NCBI GenBank assembly: GCA_048262255.1
Contig: JBLXFH010000001.1
Location: 62,001-126,000 of the forward strand
From: JABMNT01 sp048262255
Lineage (GTDB): Bacteria; Pseudomonadota; Alphaproteobacteria; Rhodospirillales; Casp-alpha2
Length of the DNA: 64,000 bases
Direction of reading: 5' to 3'
The notes under the pieces were generated by a model. It made no database searches. It saw only the letters and a program-made list of their open reading frames with translations, and was not told where the DNA came from. The translations under genes were made by a program, and so were the position numbers. Of the stretch, positions 52,414-61,033 are shown piece by piece (within the stretch, counting starts at the first letter, position 1; each line of letters opens with the position of its first letter).

Positions 52414-52594
52414 AAAACACCTGTTTTTATTCAGCCTTATTACGCTAACATATTGAAATTACTACATACATTACGTAATATTATTTCGTTTTTAATATCT
52501 CATACGCAATTTAACAAATTGTGCATTGCGAATAAAGACATAAAGATTTAAGTGTGAAAATCAGACAAACGCATCGACCCCGAAGGAGGCCATA
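52414..52594. promoter_or_regulatory. Divergent promoter region, ecm and ccr
   Basis: A 181-base, noticeably AT-rich gap between divergent ethylmalonyl-CoA pathway genes. It includes the palindrome ATTACGTAAT near 52473-52482 and, nearer ccr, a TTGTGCATTGCGAA segment that could be a degenerate direct or inverted repeat. A GGAGG site at 52585-52589 serves ccr. I cannot pick out -10/-35 elements with confidence; the region is the natural target of a pathway regulator such as a PccR- or RamB-like protein. Confidence 0.45.
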
Positions 52595-53875
<1,281 letters not shown>

Positions 53876-53881
53876 AAGCAC

Positions 53882-55555
53882 ATGGACGGCACCACCAAAA
53901 GCGGCACCCAGATCATCGACAACCTGTTCGACAAAACCGCATCCGCACTGGGGGCCGCCGAAGACCTGCTCGCCAATGCCCGCCATGCGGTTTCCGAACT
54001 GGTCTGCCGCAACGGCCGCCCAGACGCGGCGTTGCTGGATACGCATCAGTTTGCCAGCCACGGCTTATCGTGGATGTCGACCTATGTGGAAGGCCTGCGC
54101 CAAATGCGGGGCTGGGGCCAGCGCTTAGACGCAGCGGGGGTTTTTGGCGAGCTTGAGCAATTGATGCTGCAGGCGGCTTATGGCGAATATCTCGCGCAAC
54201 TGGCTGGCGGCATTGCCATCAGTCAGGTCGAGGTTCTGCGCCCGGCTGACATGGGCATTTCCGACGAAGCACTGCATGCCTTCTATACGCCGGAAACATC
54301 CTTGCTCATAAAAGCGGGCAATACGGATGCGGTCCGCATGCGCATCGCGGCGCTTATCGAAGACGGCCATTTCGGCAATCTCGGCCTGGATGATGAAATG
54401 CTTGATATGGTGCGCGATCAGTTTCACCGCTTCACCGAAGAGCAAGTCATCCCGCATGCCCATGAATGGCATTTGAAGGATGAGTTGATCCCCATGGACG
54501 TGGTCGATCAGATGTCTGAAATGGGTGTCTTTGGCCTGACCGTCGCCGAAGAAGATGGCGGCCTCGGCATGGACAAGATGGCCATGTGCGTGGTTACCGA
54601 AGAACTGTCACGCGGTTATATCGGTGTCGGCTCGCTTGGCACCCGCTCGGAAATCGCCGCCGAACTGATCCGCTTGGGCGGCACGAATGAACAGAAAGCC
54701 AAGTATCTCCCGCTTATCGCGTCCGGCGAAATTCTGCCCACTGCCGTCTTTACCGAACCCAATACCGGCTCGGACCTGGGCAGCCTGAAAACCCGCGCCG
54801 TCTTGGAAGACGATACCTACAAGGTGATCGGCAACAAAACCTGGATCACCCACGCATCGCGCACCGACATGATGGCCCTGATGGTCCGCACCAACCCGGA
54901 CGAAGCGGGCTACAAGGGCCTCTCCATGCTGCTGGTCGAAAAACCGCGCGGCACGGCGGATGATCCGTTCCCGAAACAGGGCATGAGCGGTGGAGAGATC
55001 GAGGTTTTAGGGTATCGCGGCATGAAAGAATATGAGCTGGCCTTTGATGGCATGGAAGTGCCCGCCGCTCAGCTTTTGGGTGGCGTTGAGGGGCAAGGTT
55101 TCAAGCAACTGATGGCAACGTTTGAATCGGCCCGCATCCAGACCGCAGCGCGCGCCGTCGGTGTCGCCCAGAACGCCATGGAATTGGGCCTCAAATACGC
55201 CACCGAACGCCAGCAGTTCGCCAAACCGATTTACGCCTTCCCGCGCGTTGCCGGAAAAATCGCCTGGATGGCGGTGGAGACCATGATCGCCCGCCAGCTC
55301 ACTTATTTCGCCGCCCGCGAAAAAGATTCCGAACGGCGCTGCGACATCGAGGCCGGCATGGCCAAACTGCTCGCCGCCCGCGTCGCCTGGTCCAACGCCG
55401 ACAACGCCCTGCAGGTCCATGGCGGCAACGGCTACGCGCTGGAATACCCGATCAGCCGGGTACTCTGCGATGCGCGGATTTTGAATATCTTTGAAGGGGC
55501 AGCGGAAATTCAGGCGCAGGTTATTGCGCGAGGGTTATTGAGTGGGCGGAATTAG
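53882..55555 (+). CDS. mcd: Methylsuccinyl-CoA dehydrogenase
   Basis: Mcd oxidises (2S)-methylsuccinyl-CoA to mesaconyl-CoA. The 557-residue chain is a large acyl-CoA dehydrogenase: an N-terminal helical extension of about 150 residues, then EQVIPHAHEWHLKDELIPMDVV, FTEPNTGSDLGSLKTRA, GNKTWITHASRTDMMALMV, GGEIEVLGYRGMKEYELAFD, FKQLMATFESARIQTAARAVGVAQNAMELGLKYATERQQF and QVHGGNGYALEYPISRVL. That extension and the direct linkage to ccr are what distinguish Mcd from other dehydrogenases. It begins six bases after ccr. The last 21 bases overlap the 3' end of the convergent DUF3800 gene. Confidence 0.94.
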   Translation: MDGTTKSGTQIIDNLFDKTASALGAAEDLLANARHAVSELVCRNGRPDAALLDTHQFASHGLSWMSTYVEGLRQMRGWGQRLDAAGVFGELEQLMLQAAYGEYLAQLAGGIAISQVEVLRPADMGISDEALHAFYTPETSLLIKAGNTDAVRMRIAALIEDGHFGNLGLDDEMLDMVRDQFHRFTEEQVIPHAHEWHLKDELIPMDVVDQMSEMGVFGLTVAEEDGGLGMDKMAMCVVTEELSRGYIGVGSLGTRSEIAAELIRLGGTNEQKAKYLPLIASGEILPTAVFTEPNTGSDLGSLKTRAVLEDDTYKVIGNKTWITHASRTDMMALMVRTNPDEAGYKGLSMLLVEKPRGTADDPFPKQGMSGGEIEVLGYRGMKEYELAFDGMEVPAAQLLGGVEGQGFKQLMATFESARIQTAARAVGVAQNAMELGLKYATERQQFAKPIYAFPRVAGKIAWMAVETMIARQLTYFAAREKDSERRCDIEAGMAKLLAARVAWSNADNALQVHGGNGYALEYPISRVLCDARILNIFEGAAEIQAQVIARGLLSGRN

Positions 55556-56392
55556 GAAGCCGAATGCGGTGAAAAAGCGCTTCTTTTCTATTGAAATATT
55601 TATGGCATGAGGCGGTGGCATTACTTTTAATCCGTAATCCTCAATTCTACCTCTTGTACGATTATCTGGCTTCCTTCCCATCCTTGGTAACAACGCATAT
55701 GCAAAATCATAAGTGCCCGAATGTTTCATTTTATCATCGAGGGCATTAAAAAATGAACTCGCGACAATATCTGAAGCTTGAAGGCCTTCTTTTTGCTTTG
55801 CTCTGAAAACCTTAATTTCCGACAAGTCAATTGCATCCCATTTGATTTTTCCCTGCTTTATAAATGGGCCGCCTCTATATTTTTCCTGGTCTCTGAGTCG
55901 GGTTAGATAGTCTTTGGTATGCCCGTAATCCATTCCCCCTCGGCTTGCGAATTCTATACGGATTTTTCCACTCCAGCCTGAGCCTTTTGCAGAACAAAAA
56001 TCAGTTACCCGCTCTAACAGAAGCCTTATTATCCAATTATAGAAAAAACTCCGAGCCCTGACTTTTTCTGCTCTCAAATTTCGGCGTTTTCGCATATTTC
56101 TCTTGTTTGAAATTACGACAAATAGCCTCAAAGGCAATTCCGCTATTTTATTAGCTGCCAGTAATTTATTCTCATAGCTTAGCTTTCTAAAATGTAGGGC
56201 CTCACTCTCCTTCAAACCAAATTTAGATTTCAATTCAGTGATCGCTTTTTTTATTTCTGCTAGCTTTTCTCTCCTTAAGACAACAGCAGACATCACAAAC
56301 CACTCAGAAGCTCCATTATCGTCAATTGGGGTGATCTTATTTAAACCGTCGTCCCCTGCTTCATCGACAAATGCTAAATATTGATACGTCAT
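55535..56392 (-). CDS. DUF3800 protein, AT-rich, probably acquired
   Basis: A 285-residue protein starting at ATG 56392 with GAGG just upstream. YQYLAFVDEAGDDGLNKI opens it, with the DEAG acidic motif typical of DUF3800 near the N-terminus; GASEWFVMSAVVLRREKL, RGGMDYGHTKDYL and KEGLQASDIVASSFFNALDD follow. DUF3800 has an RNase H-like predicted core and is often in mobile or defence regions; no activity is established. Its base use is AT-rich (many ATA, TTA and AAA codons) in contrast to the neighbouring ccr-mcd, and its 3' end lies within the mcd 3' end by 21 bases. A palindromic repeat sits 124 bases upstream of its start. Lateral transfer is likely. Confidence 0.75.
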   Translation of the reverse strand: MTYQYLAFVDEAGDDGLNKITPIDDNGASEWFVMSAVVLRREKLAEIKKAITELKSKFGLKESEALHFRKLSYENKLLAANKIAELPLRLFVVISNKRNMRKRRNLRAEKVRARSFFYNWIIRLLLERVTDFCSAKGSGWSGKIRIEFASRGGMDYGHTKDYLTRLRDQEKYRGGPFIKQGKIKWDAIDLSEIKVFRAKQKEGLQASDIVASSFFNALDDKMKHSGTYDFAYALLPRMGRKPDNRTRGRIEDYGLKVMPPPHAINISIEKKRFFTAFGFLIPPTQ

Positions 56393-56515
56393 CAATCCTC
56401 GCAAAACTTCCAGGGTATTGAATCGTAGGTACGGTCAATTACATCTTGAAGTGGCGAGACAACTGTTTTCAATAGTTATTTTTCTATTTAAACAAGCCTA
56501 ACTCTAAAACCGCCT

Positions 56516-56630
56516 CCTTCCCCCTTGATGGGGGAAGGTTGGGATGGGGGTGCGGGTGGCGGCAAACCGTGGGTCAGAATTTTATGGGAACTTACCCCCC
56601 ACCCTAGCCCTCCCCCACAGGTGGGGAGGG
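56516..56630. repeat. Bipartite palindromic intergenic repeat
   Basis: Two hairpins flank a complementary core. The first is a perfect stem CCTTCCCCC, loop TTGAT, GGGGGAAGG at 56516-56538. The second is CCCTCCCCCAC, two-base loop, GTGGGGAGGG at 56608-56630 with one bulge. The segments between (GGTTGGGATGGGGGT and ACCCCCCACCCTAGCC) can pair, giving a cloverleaf-like fold of about 115 bases. This form, two G/C-rich stems with a complementary middle, is that of short interspersed repeats found in proteobacterial intergenic spaces. Copy number elsewhere in the genome is not visible here. Confidence 0.8.
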
Positions 56631-56656
56631 AATAAGGTCGGGATTCGTTGGGAGGG

Positions 56657-57418
56657 TTACCCGCGCCCGACGAACGGCATGTTGGTCGCCATGATGGTCA
56701 TGGTAAAGATGTTGGTCTCCAGTGGCAGATTGGCCATATGGACAATCGCGTCACCAACATGGTTAACATCCATCACCGGTTCCGGCTTGATCGTCAGATC
56801 CGCCTGCGGCACGCCTTCGACCATACGTGCGGCCATCGGTGTCAACGCATTGCCGATATCGATCTGCCCGCAGGCGATGTTATAAGGGCGGCCATCCAGC
56901 GAGATGGATTTGGTCAGGCCCGTAACGCCGTGTTTTGTTGACGTATAAGGTGCCGACCCCGGCCGGGGCACATGCGCCGAAATGGAGCCGTTGTTGATAA
57001 TACGGCCACCCTGTGGCGACTGTTCGCGCATCATGTTGAAGGCTGCGTGCGCCGTCAGGAAGACACCCGACAGATTGACATCCACCACCGATTTCCACTG
57101 CTCAAACGTGAGGTCCCCGAACATCGTGCCCGGCACGTTGACGCCGGCGTTGTTGAACACCACGTCGAGGCGACCATAAGTCTCCTTGATTTTAGCGAAC
57201 AGTTGAGCGACGGAGTCCGGATCGCCCACATCGGCCGGGACGGCCAGCATGCGGCTAGCCGCATCGGCGGTTTCCGCCGTTGCCAGATCAATGGTTTCCT
57301 GTAGCGCCTCTTTGCGCCGTCCGGTGATGACCACCGTATAGCCGCTTTTCACCAGGGCCGTTGCCGCCGCGCGCCCAACGCCGGAGCCGCCCCCCGTTAC
57401 CAATGCTATTTTGCTCAC
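56657..57418 (-). CDS. Short-chain dehydrogenase/reductase
   Basis: A 253-residue SDR: nucleotide motif TGGGSGVGRAAA at residues about 8-19, NNAGVNVPG near 90, catalytic Ser in NNGSISAHVPRPGSAPYTSTKHGV with Tyr and Lys in YTSTK. A GRR motif near residue 36 (ITGRRKEALQE) suggests NADP preference. The C-terminus (MTIMATNMPFVGRG) lacks the usual substrate-defining motif, so the reaction is unknown. It starts with GTG at 57418 behind GGAGAGG. It is divergent from a LysE exporter 123 bases away and is preceded on its far side by the palindromic repeat. Confidence 0.88.
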   Translation of the reverse strand: MSKIALVTGGGSGVGRAAATALVKSGYTVVITGRRKEALQETIDLATAETADAASRMLAVPADVGDPDSVAQLFAKIKETYGRLDVVFNNAGVNVPGTMFGDLTFEQWKSVVDVNLSGVFLTAHAAFNMMREQSPQGGRIINNGSISAHVPRPGSAPYTSTKHGVTGLTKSISLDGRPYNIACGQIDIGNALTPMAARMVEGVPQADLTIKPEPVMDVNHVGDAIVHMANLPLETNIFTMTIMATNMPFVGRG

Positions 57419-57541
57419 GTTACACCTCTCCGTTGACTAATTTTTTGAAGATAATACTCTACCGTTTAGATAGGGCCGACGGCAAAAAGGCAACCCCCTA
57501 TCCGGGCATTATTTATTCCCCTCCGGCAAAGGACTTCCGCC

Positions 57542-58171
57542 ATGTTTGTAATCGATCCTGAACTTTACTTCGGTTTTGTGCTGGCCACCGTGGCGCTGAT
57601 TTTGATGCCCGGCCCCATCGTCACCCTGACCATCGCCAACTCCCTGGCCTATGGCACGCGGCACGGCCTGCGTACCGTCATGGGCACCAGCATCGCCACC
57701 GGGGTTTTGCTGCTGGTTGGCGGACTTGGCATGGCGTCCGCATTTGCTTTACTGGCCGAATGGTTTGAAGTGTTGCGCTGGGCCGGGGCGGCCTATCTGA
57801 TCTGGCTTGGCATAAACCAGTGGCGGGCCAAGGCGGTGCGGCTGGATGACCCGGGTGTCCATCATGGCCCCAAAAAATCCCTGTTCATACAAGGCTTTCT
57901 GGTTTCCATCACCAACCCGAAAACGATTTTCTTTTTTGCCGCCTTCTTCCCACAGTTCATGGACCCGACCACCGCCGCCGGGCCGCAGTTGGCTGTCTTG
58001 AGCGTTACCTTTCTGGTCATTGCGACGACGCTCGATTGCGGTTACGTGTTTTTATCCGGTCGGTTGCGGCCCATGCTGTCCAGCGAACGGCGCGGCCGTA
58101 TCCGCAACCGCATCTCCGGTGGCTTTCTCATCGGCACCGGGCTGGCTCTCGCCTTTGCCCGGAAATCATAA
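57542..58171 (+). CDS. LysE/RhtB-family exporter
   Basis: A 209-residue membrane protein with about six transmembrane helices. It follows the LysE/RhtB pattern: LATVALILMPGPIVTLTIANSLAYGTRHGLRTVMG near the N-terminus with the family PGP turn, LRWAGAAYLIWLGINQWR in the centre and LVSITNPKTIFFFAAFFPQF on the far side. Amino-acid export is the usual role; substrate is unknown. Start ATG 57542. The gene overlaps the convergent RraA-like gene by six bases. A paralog of a different subtype is at 63300. Confidence 0.82.
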   Translation: MFVIDPELYFGFVLATVALILMPGPIVTLTIANSLAYGTRHGLRTVMGTSIATGVLLLVGGLGMASAFALLAEWFEVLRWAGAAYLIWLGINQWRAKAVRLDDPGVHHGPKKSLFIQGFLVSITNPKTIFFFAAFFPQFMDPTTAAGPQLAVLSVTFLVIATTLDCGYVFLSGRLRPMLSSERRGRIRNRISGGFLIGTGLALAFARKS

Positions 58172-58879
58172 ATCCGGCTCACCCGCCTTGATCCAATCCT
58201 GGTAGGCGGCTTTGGTTTCCTCATTGGGCGGATAGGTGCCACGCGCCGGGGCACCGCCCGCCACCTTCATTTTGGCAAAGCGCTCGAAGCGTTCCTGCTC
58301 CAGCCCATCGCGCGCCACAGCGGCCGCCATTTCCGCCGGGATTACGACCACACCATCGCCATCAGCGACAATGATATCGCCCGGCACCACGGCCACCCCG
58401 CCGCAACCCACCGTGCATTGCACTTCGGCTGGCGCATGACCAACCAGACTCGCGGGCGCTGCTGCACCGGCGCCATACATGGCGAAACCCGCCTGCTGGC
58501 ATTCTTCCAGATCGCGAATGCCGCCGTCCGTCACCAGCCCGGCGACGCCGCGCACCTTGAGGCGTTCAATCAGGATATCGCCCAGCACCGCAATATCACC
58601 GCGGCCGCGCCCGTCCATCACCAGAACAGAACCTTGCGTTGATTCCTCAATGGCCCGGCGCTGTGCGTTGTCGGGGCTGGCCAGCGCCTCCAGCGAGACG
58701 AGGTCTTCCCGGTAGGGGACGAAGCGCATGGTATAGGCCGGACCGACAAGACGTTTCATGGGCGTATTCAGAGGCCGCACCCCGACCATGCAGGTGTTGC
58801 GCACGCCTTTCTTGAGCAGTTGCATGGTCACCGTGGCGACGCTGATGGCCTCAAGGCCTTTGCGGGTTTCCTGATCCAA
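58166..58879 (-). CDS. RraA-family protein (HMG/CHA aldolase-like)
   Basis: A 237-residue RraA-like protein with a broad substrate-binding barrel-like fold: SVATVTMQLLKKG, GPAYTMRFVP, VLVMDGRGRGDIAVLGDILIERLKVRGVAGLVTDGGIRD, where the DGGIRD loop holds the metal and pyruvate-binding residues of 4-hydroxy-4-methyl-2-oxoglutarate aldolases. VVPGDIIVADGDGVVVIP is also typical. The family includes RNase E inhibitor RraA and aldolases; the longer length and the DGGIRD loop favour an aldolase. The start is TTG at 58879 with a GGAGG site six bases before it. It converges on LysE and overlaps it by six bases. Confidence 0.85.
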   Translation of the reverse strand: MDQETRKGLEAISVATVTMQLLKKGVRNTCMVGVRPLNTPMKRLVGPAYTMRFVPYREDLVSLEALASPDNAQRRAIEESTQGSVLVMDGRGRGDIAVLGDILIERLKVRGVAGLVTDGGIRDLEECQQAGFAMYGAGAAAPASLVGHAPAEVQCTVGCGGVAVVPGDIIVADGDGVVVIPAEMAAAVARDGLEQERFERFAKMKVAGGAPARGTYPPNEETKAAYQDWIKAGEPDL

Positions 58880-59043
58880 ATCGTTCCTCCATATTTTTTA
58901 TCCCATCTGCGGCATTCTCCCAAACCCGATAAAAACCCAGGGTGGGCATTTCAGAAACCCGCAAGACAGCGTATGATCACCTTATTCCATAAACGCATCA
59001 TATCCAGAGATGTGGAAGAAACGCCAGGGAGGACTTAAGTCAA

Positions 59044-59451
59044 ATGTCAAACGATCTTAAAGGCGGCTGCCATTGCCGCGCCGTCACCTACACCGTATCC
59101 GCCGAGCCTATCGCGGTTCGTCAATGCCAGTGCACCAACTGCCAGAAATTCACCGGCTCCGGACATGCGACCAATGCCGTTGTCGCCCGCAGCGCCTTTT
59201 CGGTCAATGGCCCTTTAACCGCTTACTCCTATGACGCCGACAGCGGCAACCGACTGACCCGATATTCCTGCCCGACCTGCTGCTCGCCGATCTACGGTGA
59301 ACCCAGCACCACCTCCGAAGCGGTAATCATCCGTATTGGCACTCTGGACGATCCCAATGCCCTGACGCCGAGTTCCGTGATTTACACGCAAAGTGCGCTG
59401 AAATGGGACAAAGTCGACCCCGCCCTGCCGACATTTCCGAAAATGCCGTAA
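59044..59451 (+). CDS. GFA/CENP-V family zinc protein
   Basis: A 135-residue GFA-type protein. The zinc ligands are in GGCHCRAVTYTV (Cys9, Cys11), QCQCTNCQKFTGS (Cys28, Cys30, Cys33) and YSCPTCCSPIYG (Cys77, Cys80, Cys81), the usual pattern of the glutathione-dependent formaldehyde-activating family. Members bind zinc and, in a few cases, form S-hydroxymethylglutathione; most have no proven activity. ATG 59044 is preceded by a GGAGG 12 bases upstream. It is the last gene before the accessory nuclease patch. Confidence 0.85.
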   Translation: MSNDLKGGCHCRAVTYTVSAEPIAVRQCQCTNCQKFTGSGHATNAVVARSAFSVNGPLTAYSYDADSGNRLTRYSCPTCCSPIYGEPSTTSEAVIIRIGTLDDPNALTPSSVIYTQSALKWDKVDPALPTFPKMP

Positions 59452-59543
59452 GCCCCTTTGGTTGATCTTAGAATACAACAAACTACCTTTTGTAAATTAA
59501 TTTTTGGCCTTATATTGATCGAATAACAGACTGGGGGTCGATC

Positions 59544-59687
59544 ATGAATTGGGGCTGGCATTACTCTGATTGGCCAAAGTTCATCTGGGACGCCAATCGT
59601 GGTTCCAAAGTGCAAGCACTGTTCGATGATCACGTCGAAGCTGAATGGTGGCATACGATCACATTGCCATACAGCTTCGCCCGATGA
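59544..59687 (+). pseudogene. 47-codon ORF resembling a Fic N-terminal (DUF4172-like) fragment
   Basis: An ATG at 59544 with GGGGG upstream opens a 47-codon frame ending TGA 59685-59687. Its start, MNWGWHYSDWPKFIWDAN, follows the W-x-x-x-D-W-P-x-F-x-W-D pattern seen at the very N-terminus of DUF4172/Fic proteins. Nothing resembling the rest of a Fic protein follows, in any frame, before the HNH gene. It is best read as a remnant, although a real small protein is possible. TTGTAA and TATATT at 59490 and 59511 could be its promoter. Confidence 0.4.
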
Positions 59688-59715
59688 AACGAGCTGGCAA
59701 AGAGGAGATCATGCC

Positions 59716-60657
59716 TTGAGCAAGGCCGTTCTCATCACCAAAATCAATCCCCATTATGACGATCTTCCCGAGGATCGATATCATTTCCCACGCACCTATC
59801 TGCGCCAGATCGAGGCCGCGCTTGGTGACTGGCTCGTTTATTACGAGCCGCGCAGACCAACGAAAGAACTGTCGAGCATTGGTGGTCGACAGGCCTATTT
59901 CGCTACCGCCCGCTTGACCCGGATCGAGGCTGATCCAGTCCTTGATGATCATTTCTATGCCCTTGTTTCCGATTATCTGGAGTTCGACCGCCCTGTTCCC
60001 TTCAAGGAAGGCGATTTCTATTATGAAAGCGCACTACGTAAAGAAGATGGTTCGACCAACAAAGGCGCTTTCGGTCGGGCGGTTCGCAACATGACAGACA
60101 ATGAGTATGATCAAATTCTTCAGGCGGGATTCGCACATGTTCTGGGCGAGGGCGAACGAGCTCGTCCATATCCAGACGTCCCAGAAGAACCGATTGACCA
60201 ACTGCTAGGGTTTGCTGAAGAGCAGGCATCATTCGAGGAGCCCATAGCAAAACGACCACTCATCACTCAGATTCTACAACGCCCTTTCCGAGATCGCGCT
60301 TTTGCCGCTTCCGTCAAGACTGCCTATCAGGACACCTGCGCCATCACCGGCCTTAAAATCATCAATGGCAGAGGACGTTCAGAAGTCCAAGCGGCGCATA
60401 TCCGCCCTGTTGCCCATGACGGGCCAGACAGCTTGCGCAACGGCATCGCCCTCTCCGGCACAGTGCATTGGATGTTCGATCGCGGCCTTATTTCCATAGA
60501 CGATGACCACAGCCTTCTCATTGCAAGCGGCCGTGTACCGGACACAGCTTTACGCCTCATTGAACCGGAACGGCGTCTGGCCCTACCCGCACGCCCGGAA
60601 GAGCGACCTCACCGACAGTTCCTAAAATATCACCGTGAGCAGGTGTTCTATGGGTAA
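59716..60657 (+). CDS. Stand-alone HNH endonuclease with N-terminal reader-like domain
   Basis: From TTG 59716 (AGAGGAG upstream) the protein has 313 residues. The C-terminal third is an HNH_2-type nuclease: CAITGLKIINGRG, the first His in EVQAAHIRPVAHDG (His228), Asn near 242 and the second His in GTVHWMFDRGLISID (His251). The N-terminal 140 residues (PEDRYHFPRTYLRQIEAALGDWLVYYEPRR, GGRQAYFATARLTRI) look like a small beta-barrel module, perhaps of the PUA/EVE kind that reads modified bases. A type IV-like restriction role is therefore possible. No methylase is adjacent. The longer frame from 59599 is a shadow. Confidence 0.75.
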   Translation: MSKAVLITKINPHYDDLPEDRYHFPRTYLRQIEAALGDWLVYYEPRRPTKELSSIGGRQAYFATARLTRIEADPVLDDHFYALVSDYLEFDRPVPFKEGDFYYESALRKEDGSTNKGAFGRAVRNMTDNEYDQILQAGFAHVLGEGERARPYPDVPEEPIDQLLGFAEEQASFEEPIAKRPLITQILQRPFRDRAFAASVKTAYQDTCAITGLKIINGRGRSEVQAAHIRPVAHDGPDSLRNGIALSGTVHWMFDRGLISIDDDHSLLIASGRVPDTALRLIEPERRLALPARPEERPHRQFLKYHREQVFYG

Positions 60658-60709
60658 TATCTTTGAGTGCTAGGCAAACATGAAGGGATGACCTCACTTA
60701 CCTTGAGGC

Positions 60710-60738
60710 TTGACGATCGCTCTTGCGTCGACTAACTT
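60710..60738 (+). promoter_or_regulatory. Candidate promoter for leuA
   Basis: TTGACG at 60710-60715 is one base from the -35 consensus. With a 17-base spacer it is followed by TAACTT at 60733-60738, a weak -10. It would give a leader of nearly 300 bases before the leuA start. Confidence 0.3.
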
Positions 60739-60853
60739 TTACCTATGATGAAAAACAGACAAGCGCTCACACTCCTACTTATTTGCCCGGTGTCCTGAGA
60801 GACGCCGGGGTTACCCGTGCCTGCCTGAAGTTTTTAATTTTCGAGTTTTCGTC

Positions 60854-60946
60854 ATGATTATCCAAAAGAAGAATATCAAAATGTCTTTCCTGTTCGTTGC
60901 TGCGCGGCTTTCCGGCCTGCGACTTATCAACGGCTACCGGACCTAA
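60854..60946 (+). CDS. Possible leuA leader peptide
   Basis: A 30-codon ORF (ATG 60854) with an internal ATG at 60881 that gives a 21-residue peptide, MSFLFVAARLSGLRLINGYR plus one residue. Five codons in it are Leu (L4, L10, L13, L15 counted from the internal ATG, and one beyond), more than expected but not in a run. The stop lies inside a hairpin (CTACCGG with CCGGTAG) directly before leuA. No good ribosome site is seen. It could be an attenuator peptide or a chance ORF. Confidence 0.25.
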   Translation: MIIQKKNIKMSFLFVAARLSGLRLINGYRT

Positions 60947-61033
60947 GCGTCCGCCCGGTAGTCGTATCTGCGCCGCACTTAAAGATTTTTTACATATTTC
61001 GCGCGACACTGTTCGCGACCAAGGAGAAGACAG

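Larger units (their letters stand above)
60658..61033 (+). other. Leader region of leuA
   Basis: The 376 bases ahead of leuA contain no established gene. A candidate promoter is at 60710-60738, a small ORF at 60854-60946 and hairpin-forming sequence (CTACCGG at 60934-60940 with CCGGTAG at 60955-60961, plus an inner GGAC/GTCC) around its stop. This arrangement is what a translation-dependent attenuator would look like, although the peptide has only scattered leucines. Confidence 0.4.
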
